Shown piece after piece: positions 1 through 7,239 of a stretch of DNA of 11,593 nucleotides. Numbering within the stretch: position 1 is the stretch's first letter; the number at the start of each line of letters is the position of its first letter. The position numbers and the translations under genes were made by a program. Source of the DNA: Oscillospiraceae bacterium. Its GTDB lineage: Bacteria > Bacillota > Clostridia > Oscillospirales > Ruminococcaceae. The stretch spans positions 1-11,593 of the forward strand of contig JAEDMB010000057.1 in NCBI GenBank assembly GCA_016303235.1, written 5' to 3'. The notes beneath the pieces are model-generated. The model saw only the letters and a list, made by a program, of their open reading frames with translations. It was not told where the DNA came from and did not search any database.

Positions 1-13
1 TTCTGTTTTTCAT
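1..13 (-). CDS. Start of a downstream gene in the pilus operon (first 4 codons only)
   Basis: An ATG at 13-11 is followed by codons for Lys-Asn-Arg before the window ends. An AAGGAG ribosome binding site at 27-22 overlaps the TAA stop of the PilX-like gene and sits 8 nt from this ATG, so the gene should be translationally coupled to it. The other nearby ATG (21-19) runs into a stop after three codons and is rejected. The product cannot be identified from four residues. A prepilin or another pilus component is plausible from its place in the operon, but that is inference only. Confidence 0.55.
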
Positions 14-25
14 ATGCTCATCTCC

Positions 26-3000
26 TTAATACATATCATAATACATGATTTCCCAGGATTCGCCGAGAAGTTCATTGATGATAGAGTTGCTTGAATTTGC
101 ATTGTCAACATGAAGGATTCTGAAGTTGTTGCTTGTTTTTACTTCTCCGAACAATCCTGAACCTATCCATGCTGGCTTAACATTTTTGCCGTTGTAATTT
201 ACATTATATTTTCCGTGGCTGACAGGAACATTCAGTTTTGAATAAGGCATTTTAGCTGTTCCGATAAGAGTTATTTCATTTGTTGAGTTGATAGAAGAAC
301 CCTCTGAACCATACCAGTTGATATTGATTCTGCTGTCCTTGTATACATAGCTGTTTTCGTGAATAGATGCTGTTGTCATTGCTAATTTATTGGCAGTAAA
401 TGAACCGTCTACAAAGAAGTTTACTATTCCGCCCTGACTGTCATCGATATATATACTGTGTCCGTCATTGTCGCCTAATGTGAAATCCCTGAATACTATC
501 CAGATAGTCTGTTTGCCGGGTTTAATGTTTATTTTAACTGGTCCACTATTGGTAGTTCCTGCAGTTAATATAGTATTTTCAGTGATTGTATAGTTATGAT
601 TGCTTTCAAGATTTATTTCTTTAAAGCCTGCTGTTCCGCCCGGAACTTCCTTGTAATATACATTTGGGTCAAAAGTTGTTGTATATCCTATTGCGTCTCT
701 CATTTCTTCAAGAGAAGTAATTATTTTATATTCCTGATTGCTGTCGGGATAAGCATTGCCTGATGAATCCTTGCCGGTTATAGATTCTCTTGTCATAGAA
801 TTAGGATAAACTTCACCTGCATGAGAATAAGTGTTGAAAGGCTTTACAATATTCTGTCCTATGGCTTCTTCCTGTGAGACTCTGTTATCATTAAGCCATG
901 TTTCATCATTTTCATGGCCTGTTGGGTCAGCTTTATAATAATATACATCGTAATCAGTTTTAGCGTAAGGAGAACACCATTCAACCCAGAAGTTTTCACC
1001 TATTGCTTCGTCTCTTGTTACCTGTTCCTTGTTGATTATGCCTTTATAGTAAACATATTCTTCACTTGTTTTTTCAGGTGTGGTATTGCCGTTTCCGTCA
1101 ACCTTATATCGAACGCAATAGTCCGGTGTTTCCAAATCAGTAGGATTTCCGTCCTTGTCAACTTCATAGTAAGTATAAGGCTGGTCAGTAGTTTCATTGA
1201 TAGGATTTTCGTCCTTGTCAACCTTATAAATAACGCTGAATGAATCTGTTTCAACATCGGATTGATTTCCGTACATATCAGCCTGATAAATAGTAATATC
1301 ACCGGGAACTACATCAGTATAGGTGCCGTCCTCATAGATGAGATAATAAGAATGTTCATTATTTGTCATTGCACTGGTCTTTTCATCAACATAAACCGGA
1401 TAGGAGATATAATTTCCGTCAAGAAGATAAATTTTCTTTACATCACAGCCATAATTATTATCCCATGACCAAGGTATAGCCTGAATATCAATTCCAACAC
1501 CCTCAAGGTTTCCGATGAGAATATCTAAATATTCATTGCCTTTGTCATCAGCAAATCTGCCATTCGGGTAACCTGGTTCTCCGTAACTTTTTCTTTTCAG
1601 AATAATTTCTTTGAAGTTATCTCCGCTGTAAATTGTATTGTTTGTTGTTTCAATACCCAGAGCCTTAGCATCATTTACATAGTTTGCATACTGAACATTT
1701 TTTGCCATATGGTTAGCATAAATCGGGTTTTCATATTCATAGTATCCGGGTTTGAGACCTGTTTCATAGAATGAGTTGTTTCTTGAAAAATAACCGTCTT
1801 TAAGTCCGGAATATTCCTTGTTGTCAGTTCCGTTGTAAATAGTGCCGTTTACTTCTGCTTTTTCAACACCGTTTAAAGTGCCTTGTACTACGAGGTCACC
1901 ATATATTTTAACGCCGTCTCCTATTGTAACATTGCCTTCACAACGGATATCGCCGTAAATTGTTGTATGTGATATTTCAAGATTTCCTTTTGAATAAATG
2001 TTACCACCCTGAGAATTAAACTGTGTATCGCCACGCTGAATAAGTGAACTGCTCCATGAAGTTAATTTTGTAGAACTTGTTCCGCCTATTCTGTTTGAAG
2101 AACCAGCGTCCATAAGATACAGGTCAGAATTGTTTATATTAACAGCCTTACCCCATGTATCCCATGAACCACAGAATATATTATAGGGAGATTTTTTACC
2201 GTTTTTATCTACGATATTCAAGGAAGAATCACAGGTAAAATTACCGTTTACAAACAGATAAGGTATATCCTTCTGATTAAATTCATCAGACATTTTATAG
2301 TTTATGTCAATGAAATCATTGTTTTTAACCTGAAGATTACCCATAATAACAGTTCCGGAATTTGGACGAACAACATTGATATGAATACCACCTGCTGCAT
2401 ATAAAGAACCATTTACAAAAGTTTTATCTGTTTCAATTGTTGTCTGGTTCTGGATTGTATATAAATTGGAGGCATCATTTTCAATAAGTCCAATCGCAAA
2501 GTCGCCTGTATAATATCCGCCGGTAGCATCGGAGGACATTCCTCCGGCAGTCTGAAGACCTCTTATTGAGGCGGGACTTGGTTCATCAGGAGATTTTTTT
2601 CTGATGTATGCAGAAACAGTGCTTTCTTCGCCGGCAAGTTCAGCAGTAGCAGTAACTTTGAGAACCTGCTGTTCTTCCCAGCATGATTTTTCTGTATTAT
2701 AAACATAGGTATCATCGATATACTCAATTGAAATCTGTCCCGGAACCCAGTTTCCGGAATTATCATAATAACCAATCTGACCGAGTGCAGAATCATTGAT
2801 TTCGACAGACGGAGTGAGAATGTCTGTCTTTTTCATATTGACAATCATCTGAGCTACGGCATCATTTCTTGACATAGCTTCAGAGAAACTTTCAATAGCT
2901 GCACGGGCAGTATATTCAGTCTGAGTTGATGCATAATTCTTATGAGACCTGTTGCTGGCTGATGTAGCCAGCACAAGAGTACTTGTAAGGAATATTATAA

Positions 3001-3070
3001 GCAGTGACATTACGGATATAACCGTAAAAAGCACTGTGCCTTTAAGTTTTGCCTTGGAATGTTTTTTCAT
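26..3070 (-). CDS. Very large PilX-like minor pilin / putative pilus adhesin
   Basis: This is a secreted, pilus-associated protein of 1014 residues. A basic N-terminus (residues 1-10) is followed by Gly11 and a hydrophobic helix at about 12-35, resembling the PilX_N class of minor pilins. The residue five after Gly11 is Thr, not the Glu of classical type 4 prepilins, so prepilin peptidase processing is uncertain. PilX-type pilins are usually 150-200 residues, so this protein has a very large added exterior. Around residues 360-420 a glycine-punctuated stretch (GDIRCEGNVTIG and similar) looks like a bactofilin-type beta-helix. Residues 594-673 are four tandem 20-residue repeats. The last 180 residues are again beta-rich, like the C-terminal domain of other PilX_N proteins. 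The start is the ATG at 3070, because the in-frame GTG at 3082 lies inside the ribosome binding site. It lies directly after pilO in the operon. The role as tip adhesin is inferred. Confidence 0.8.
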   Translation of the reverse strand: MKKHSKAKLKGTVLFTVISVMSLLIIFLTSTLVLATSASNRSHKNYASTQTEYTARAAIESFSEAMSRNDAVAQMIVNMKKTDILTPSVEINDSALGQIGYYDNSGNWVPGQISIEYIDDTYVYNTEKSCWEEQQVLKVTATAELAGEESTVSAYIRKKSPDEPSPASIRGLQTAGGMSSDATGGYYTGDFAIGLIENDASNLYTIQNQTTIETDKTFVNGSLYAAGGIHINVVRPNSGTVIMGNLQVKNNDFIDINYKMSDEFNQKDIPYLFVNGNFTCDSSLNIVDKNGKKSPYNIFCGSWDTWGKAVNINNSDLYLMDAGSSNRIGGTSSTKLTSWSSSLIQRGDTQFNSQGGNIYSKGNLEISHTTIYGDIRCEGNVTIGDGVKIYGDLVVQGTLNGVEKAEVNGTIYNGTDNKEYSGLKDGYFSRNNSFYETGLKPGYYEYENPIYANHMAKNVQYANYVNDAKALGIETTNNTIYSGDNFKEIILKRKSYGEPGYPNGRFADDKGNEYLDILIGNLEGVGIDIQAIPWSWDNNYGCDVKKIYLLDGNYISYPVYVDEKTSAMTNNEHSYYLIYEDGTYTDVVPGDITIYQADMYGNQSDVETDSFSVIYKVDKDENPINETTDQPYTYYEVDKDGNPTDLETPDYCVRYKVDGNGNTTPEKTSEEYVYYKGIINKEQVTRDEAIGENFWVEWCSPYAKTDYDVYYYKADPTGHENDETWLNDNRVSQEEAIGQNIVKPFNTYSHAGEVYPNSMTRESITGKDSSGNAYPDSNQEYKIITSLEEMRDAIGYTTTFDPNVYYKEVPGGTAGFKEINLESNHNYTITENTILTAGTTNSGPVKINIKPGKQTIWIVFRDFTLGDNDGHSIYIDDSQGGIVNFFVDGSFTANKLAMTTASIHENSYVYKDSRININWYGSEGSSINSTNEITLIGTAKMPYSKLNVPVSHGKYNVNYNGKNVKPAWIGSGLFGEVKTSNNFRILHVDNANSSNSIINELLGESWEIMYYDMY
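1052..1291 (-). repeat. Four tandem 60-bp repeats encoding 20-residue units
   Basis: Four consecutive 20-residue units lie in frame within the PilX-like gene (residues 594-673). They begin IYQADMYGNQSDVET, IYKVDKDENPINETT, YYEVDKDGNPTDLET and RYKVDGNGNTTPEKT. The conserved core is [YI]YxVDxxGN followed by a Thr-rich tail. The 60-bp period is also visible in the DNA: similar 'gatttccgt...tcaacctta' segments recur near 1085, 1145, 1205 and 1265. The two middle units are the most alike, and the outer ones have diverged. Confidence 0.9.
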
Positions 3071-3078
3071 TTTTCTAA

Positions 3079-3086
3079 CCACCTTT
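3079..3086 (-). promoter_or_regulatory. Ribosome binding site that fixes the start of the PilX-like gene
   Basis: The sequence AAAGGTGG lies 8 nt before the ATG at 3070. The AGGTG core has the same 9-nt spacing to its start codon as the GAGGTG in front of pilM. Using the upstream in-frame GTG at 3082-3080 would place the start codon inside this site, so the ATG is preferred. Confidence 0.75.
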
Positions 3087-3116
3087 CAAGTGTGACAAAG
3101 ACAAAACCAGAACAGA

Positions 3117-3908
3117 TTATTCGAGAACCGGTTCATCGAGCTCATAAACAGAATAGAGATTAAGAATCATTGTAACCTGTGAAACACCAGCCTCTTTGCC
3201 GGAAGCATCTTTCATCTTTTCAGCATCAGGCAAAAGCTTTCCTGTTTCGGGGTCAGTTCCGAAGTTTGTATCTAAAATGCTGATAGAATCTATTCTTATA
3301 GCCTTGTTCATTTCACTGATAGTTGTCATAAAGTTCCAGAGGTCATCTTTTGTAGCCTTGACGTTTACGCCGTACTGCTGAACGAGAACGTTTTCAGGAG
3401 TTCTTTCTGAAAGTGCATTGCTTTCTTCAAACTTCTTTGAGATTTCGGCAGTATAGTTTCCGTTGAGGTCAGCAAGGTCAAGAATAGCAGTAGTAGGAAC
3501 AGTAGGTGTATAATAGTAGTAATCAAGAGTAGAATCCTGAATAGAACCTGCCTCCATGCTCATAACCTTAAGGTTTGCCTTATCCATTATTTCCTGCATA
3601 TACTGGTCGAGCTGATAAGGCTGCATAAAGCTGATAAGATTTCCGTCTGCAATATCTTTTCCGGTATAGAATAATTCTGAAATTTTGTCTGCATCGGCTT
3701 TAGTTGATTTGATATTTTCTCTGAGAGTTGGAATCTGCTGAATTTTAGCATCAAGACCGTCCCATTCAGCCTGAACGGTATCACGTGTTGCCTTATTTTC
3801 TTTTATATCGTTATAGCGTGGTTTGATTAATCCGAAGAATCCGCCAATAAGTATTACAAGAGCGATTATAATCAGTAAAATGACACGGTCTCTGTAATTT
3901 AATTTCAT
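3117..3908 (-). CDS. pilO: Type IV pilus inner-membrane alignment protein, PilO-like
   Basis: The 263-residue product fits PilO, which pairs with PilN in the inner-membrane alignment subcomplex of type IV pili. A short cytoplasmic N-terminus (MKLNYRDR) is followed by one membrane helix at about residues 9-28 and a charged, probably coiled-coil stretch at about 31-80. A mixed alpha/beta outer domain completes it. Overall sequence similarity to textbook PilO cannot be measured here. The call rests on architecture, length and position right after pilM-pilN. The start codon lies 2 nt beyond the pilM-pilN stop. Its AAAGGAGG site sits inside the last codons of that gene, so translation is probably coupled. 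The C-terminal part contains an acidic loop (TDPETGKLLPDAEKMKDASG) that may be an insertion. Confidence 0.8.
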   Translation of the reverse strand: MKLNYRDRVILLIIIALVILIGGFFGLIKPRYNDIKENKATRDTVQAEWDGLDAKIQQIPTLRENIKSTKADADKISELFYTGKDIADGNLISFMQPYQLDQYMQEIMDKANLKVMSMEAGSIQDSTLDYYYYTPTVPTTAILDLADLNGNYTAEISKKFEESNALSERTPENVLVQQYGVNVKATKDDLWNFMTTISEMNKAIRIDSISILDTNFGTDPETGKLLPDAEKMKDASGKEAGVSQVTMILNLYSVYELDEPVLE

Positions 3909-3910
3909 GA

Positions 3911-5611
3911 TTATTCAGCCTCCTTTGCTGTTTCACTGCCGTCTGCATTGTCAGTATTTGTTTCGGCAGGAACATAAATTGATTTTTCACCTTTCATAGT
4001 AACAATGATTGAGAAATTAACGGTAGATTTCTTTTTGTCAGAAGAAGTCTTTGTTACCTGACCCGTAGCAGGGTCAACAGTCTGTGTCTGTTCAGTAATT
4101 TCTGAAACAGAGTAATTTGAATAAGTTACATCAACAAAATAATCCTTGCCGTAATCAGTTTTCATAAGGTTTTCAGCGAACTGTGCAGGGAGTTTCTGTG
4201 TAGGTTCATCAATGCTGGAACATTCAACTTCAAAAGACATCTTTCCGTCAGCATACTGAGGATTTATAATGCGTGCTTTTTCAACTTTTGTCGGGAGTTC
4301 AGAAACGGTTTTGTCGATAGCCTCCTGAAAAACATCATATTTATCTCCGAGTATAACAGGCTTTGAATCGAAAGCATCTTTAAGGTTTGTAACAGATGTC
4401 AGATATGTTTCAACTTCAGTCTGCATATTAGTAAGATTATCAAAGAGCTGAATCTGCTGAGCAGTTTCAGGAGCGTTTATTTTAGCCTGAAGGTCGTCAA
4501 TATCGTTCTGTATACCGCTGTTTACACCTGTAAGAATACCCCATACTATGCCGACAACGGCAGCACAGGCAGCAGTAGTTCCGAGAAGAATGTATTTAAA
4601 AGCACCGTCAGATTTGATTTTGTTGTTATTTACAGTATCAGTTTCAAGGAGGTTGATTTTTTCGGTTTCCTTGTTACGCTTGAACATTGCACCGATAGCG
4701 TTTGCAAAAAGTTCAAATTTAAGATTATCATAGCCGTGAATCTGCGGGGGAGCGGTAAGGGTATCTCCATGCAAATCCATTTTTGCCATTTCATCGATAA
4801 GACGCTTGTAATAAGCATTGTCGCCGATTTCTCCATAGAATATAATATTCTCAACAGTTTCACCTGTGTTACGGCTTCTCTGGAACTGGAGCATACGGTA
4901 GATATTTTCAACAACTGCCTCGAAAACGTAATCGTCTGAATCGTCATAGTCTTCAGCAGAAATAGAGGCAAATCTTGAGAATGCAAGCTGACAGTCTTCA
5001 TTTTTTCCTCTTTTTTCATAGAGGTTAAGGCTTATGAAGTTTTTATCAATCTGAACGGCAAGGAGAGGCATTTTTGATTTGATTTTTGTATCTGCAAGGA
5101 GAAGCTTTGTAATGCAGTTACAGCCAATCATAACAGACCTGAGGGAAATTCCGAGCATTCGGAAAACTTCTTTATAGCAGTCTATAATTTTATAAGGGCA
5201 GGCAGTAGCAAGAACAGTAACAAGATTTTCTCTGCCGGCAGCGATTTCCTCATCAGTATCGCCTACTATGACATATGAAACTGAATATGTATCATCAATT
5301 CCGAGAGCGTTCTGCATTTCCTGTCTGACGTTTTTAGTAAATTCCTGTTCCTTGGTTTTTTCGAGCTGAAGCTCTTTAAATATTGTAAGGTTTGAAGAAA
5401 TACTAATAATAGCTTCCTTGTCAGCCATTTTATTTGTTGCAAGTACGCTGTTTATAAGAGTAGCGACACGGGGAATATCCTGAACATAACCGTTTACGAT
5501 AATATCTTCATCGAGTTCAAGCGTAGCGGCGGAACTGATTCGGATTTTATTACCGCTTTCAGTACCTTTAATAATTCGTATATTTCTATCAGTAATATCA
5601 AATGACAGCAT
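3911..5611 (-). CDS. pilM: Type IV pilus assembly PilM-PilN fusion protein
   Basis: At 566 residues this is much longer than PilM alone (about 350), and the extra part looks like PilN. Residues 1-310 fit the actin-like PilM fold: the N-terminus MLSFDITDRNIRIIKG resembles the nucleotide-binding phosphate-1 strand, and a glycine-containing segment (IIFYGEIGDN) lies near 256-265. In PilM-PilN systems the cytoplasmic PilM binds an N-terminal INLLP-type peptide of PilN. Here the equivalent KINLLETD occurs at about 318-325, just ahead of a membrane helix at 339-361, a coiled coil at 365-395 and an outer domain. PilM and PilN are therefore joined in one chain. The acidic tail after about 540 is low-complexity. 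The ATG at 5611 has a GAGGTG site 9 nt upstream, and the gene begins 21 nt after the pilC stop. Confidence 0.85.
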   Translation of the reverse strand: MLSFDITDRNIRIIKGTESGNKIRISSAATLELDEDIIVNGYVQDIPRVATLINSVLATNKMADKEAIISISSNLTIFKELQLEKTKEQEFTKNVRQEMQNALGIDDTYSVSYVIVGDTDEEIAAGRENLVTVLATACPYKIIDCYKEVFRMLGISLRSVMIGCNCITKLLLADTKIKSKMPLLAVQIDKNFISLNLYEKRGKNEDCQLAFSRFASISAEDYDDSDDYVFEAVVENIYRMLQFQRSRNTGETVENIIFYGEIGDNAYYKRLIDEMAKMDLHGDTLTAPPQIHGYDNLKFELFANAIGAMFKRNKETEKINLLETDTVNNNKIKSDGAFKYILLGTTAACAAVVGIVWGILTGVNSGIQNDIDDLQAKINAPETAQQIQLFDNLTNMQTEVETYLTSVTNLKDAFDSKPVILGDKYDVFQEAIDKTVSELPTKVEKARIINPQYADGKMSFEVECSSIDEPTQKLPAQFAENLMKTDYGKDYFVDVTYSNYSVSEITEQTQTVDPATGQVTKTSSDKKKSTVNFSIIVTMKGEKSIYVPAETNTDNADGSETAKEAE

Positions 5612-5632
5612 TTTTTAATCCACCTCTCAATT

Positions 5633-6826
5633 TTATTGAATATTTTCGAATGAGCCGTAAAGTGCCGGAAATACAGCCATAAGAACCATACAAACGACAA
5701 CGCCCATAAAGATGATAGCAACAGGTTCTATAAGATGAACAAGGTTCTGAACAGCGGTATCGGCTTCTTCTTCATAATAGCCTGATGCATTTTCAAGAAT
5801 GCTGTCCAAAGCACCTGATTCTTCACCGACATATATCAGTGAGCAGAACATTGATTCAAAAATTTCAGTTCTCTGTACTGATGCAGAAAGAGGTTCACCC
5901 TGTTTAACTTCATCAACAACAGTTTCAAAGCACTGGCTTATGTAGCTGTTTCCGAGAATGTCAGCAGCTCTCTGAATACATTCAACCATAGGAATACCGC
6001 TTGAATAGAGTGAACAGAAAGTTCTTGCGAAACGGCTGGTATAGATTGTAACCATAAGAGGACCTACGGAAGGCATTTTTACAAGCATACGGTCAAATTT
6101 AAGCCTTACGCTTGGTACTTTAAGAGCATAGTTTATTCCGAATACAATAGCACCTATAGCTATTACAAGGATATACCATTTTGATATGATGAAATCACTG
6201 ATATTCATCATAATTCTTGTAAGAACCGGAATATCGTTCGGGTCATCGAACATTCCTGCGAAAGTAGGGATAATGAAAGTAAACATAAGGATTACGATAA
6301 CAACGCAGAGAATCATAAGTATAGCAGGGTACATCATAGAGCTTTTAATGGTGTTGTGCATTTTGTTTTCCTTGTCATAATGAGCGGACATTCTCTGCAT
6401 AATGACATCGAGCGAACCGCTGGCCTCGCCGGCAGCGACCATTGAGATAAGAAAAGGAGGGAAAACGCCTTTATAGAGTTCGAGTGAAGCGGAGAACGAT
6501 TCACCTTTCTGAACATTTTCGTAGATATCACGCCAGATTAGCTTGGCGGATTCCTTTTCCTGTTCCTTGCACAGAATATCAAGAGCTTTTACCAGAGTAA
6601 GACCTGATGTAAGCATGGCACTGAGCTGTCTGCAGTTGAATGACAGCTCTTTTGTAGTAAATTTGTGCAGGGTTTTTGAACTTTTTGAATCAGTTTCCTC
6701 ATAGCTTTTGGACACAAGACCTTTTTCACGAAGCTTTGCAAGGAATTCTTTTTCATCTTCCGCAGGCATATTTCCCTTGACAGTCTTTCCTTTAGCGTCC
6801 ACAGCTGTATAAGAAAAATTCTTCAT
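5633..6826 (-). CDS. pilC: Type IV pilus inner-membrane platform protein PilC (type II secretion F family)
   Basis: PilC is the polytopic platform protein that couples the cytoplasmic ATPases to pilin assembly. The 397-residue length is typical. An N-terminal small domain (FSYTAVDAKGKTVKG at 4-18) is followed by two T2SSF domains at about 67-189 and 266-388. Each carries the conserved Gly-Glu motif: GEASGSLD at 133-140 and GEESGALD at 334-341. Membrane helices are predicted at about 166-188, 213-234 and 365-388. It is the first gene of the operon here. Two promoters lie upstream, and GGAGGTGG (6838-6831) precedes the ATG. In many operons pilB and pilT precede pilC, but here they are absent and a dockerin gene lies upstream instead. 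Confidence 0.95.
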   Translation of the reverse strand: MKNFSYTAVDAKGKTVKGNMPAEDEKEFLAKLREKGLVSKSYEETDSKSSKTLHKFTTKELSFNCRQLSAMLTSGLTLVKALDILCKEQEKESAKLIWRDIYENVQKGESFSASLELYKGVFPPFLISMVAAGEASGSLDVIMQRMSAHYDKENKMHNTIKSSMMYPAILMILCVVIVILMFTFIIPTFAGMFDDPNDIPVLTRIMMNISDFIISKWYILVIAIGAIVFGINYALKVPSVRLKFDRMLVKMPSVGPLMVTIYTSRFARTFCSLYSSGIPMVECIQRAADILGNSYISQCFETVVDEVKQGEPLSASVQRTEIFESMFCSLIYVGEESGALDSILENASGYYEEEADTAVQNLVHLIEPVAIIFMGVVVCMVLMAVFPALYGSFENIQ

Positions 6827-6891
6827 TTAACCACCTCCATAAGAAATAAATAAAATTGACAGTGAAAAGCCACAATGCCCTAATAATAAAG

Positions 6892-6920
6892 ATTATAGCA
6901 TTTTTGAATAAATATTTCAA
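6892..6920 (-). promoter_or_regulatory. Proximal sigma-A-type promoter of the pilus operon
   Basis: A TTGAAA -35 box (6920-6915) is separated by exactly 17 nt from a perfect TATAAT -10 box (6897-6892), which is preceded by TGC (extended -10). Transcription would begin near 6885, giving a leader of about 58 nt before pilC. Confidence 0.8.
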
Positions 6921-7060
6921 TTGCTTTTTTAGCATAAATAAGGGTTATATTTTTATTAATATTCACCAATAATTATACAAATAGTAATAAGCATAATAAT
7001 TCAATACAGAAATATACAAAATCAGGCATTATAAACTTCATCTGTAAATCTTGTATAAAT

Positions 7061-7089
7061 ATTATATCATATATTTTCCAAAAAATCAA
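7061..7089 (-). promoter_or_regulatory. Distal sigma-A-type promoter upstream of the pilus operon
   Basis: A TTGATT box (7089-7084) and a TATAAT box (7066-7061) are 17 nt apart, with TGA giving an extended -10. Transcription from here would carry a leader of about 230 nt into pilC. The AT-rich background raises the chance of a coincidental match, so this is less sure than the proximal promoter. Confidence 0.55.
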
Positions 7090-7199
7090 TAGTATATAAA
7101 AAGTTTTTAGTAAAAGATAAATAAAATAATTTTTTTAAAAATCAAAAGGGGACAGGCTGTCAGTAATTATATATTAATGTATTTTCTTATTTATGACAT

Positions 7200-7228
7200 A
7201 AAAAAAGAAGTACCTGAAAGGCACTTCT
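7200..7228 (-). terminator. Intrinsic terminator of the triple-module dockerin gene
   Basis: Read on the minus strand, AGAAGTGCC and GGTACTTCT form a 9-bp stem (one G-U pair) around a 5-nt loop at 7228-7206, followed by a run of T. It begins 11 nt after the stop codon. The plus strand also has a T-run after the stem (7231-7238), so it may work in both directions. Confidence 0.85.
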
Positions 7229-7239
7229 GATTTTTTTTA

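Larger units (their letters stand above)
6841..7199. other. AT-rich intergenic region without a convincing gene
   Basis: About 360 bp between pilC and the terminator of the upstream dockerin gene are strongly AT-rich and full of stops. I see no open reading frame with a ribosome binding site and no tRNA. The stretch contains the two minus-strand promoters described separately and a short perfect palindrome GACAGGCTGTC at 7151-7161. The DNA between the promoters could be a regulatory leader, but no riboswitch family is recognisable. Confidence 0.6.

Noticed and set aside
914..1468. Open frames on the plus strand opposite the repeat region of the PilX-like gene
   Set aside because: They mirror the repeat block of the real minus-strand gene, have no ribosome binding site, and encode no recognisable protein.
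3071..3082. GTG at 3082 as the start of the PilX-like gene
   Set aside because: It overlaps the AGGTG of the ribosome binding site. The ATG at 3070 has the same spacing to that site as seen for pilM.
6925..6945. Small hairpin TGCT-AAAAA-AGCA near the proximal promoter
   Set aside because: A 4-bp stem in AT-rich DNA is expected by chance and lacks a terminator T-run after a stable stem.
7147..7161. Possible mobile-element or REP-like remnant (AAAGGGGACAGGCTGTC with palindrome GACAGGCTGTC)
   Set aside because: Only one copy is seen in the window, with no transposase and no flanking repeat. The palindrome is too short to interpret.
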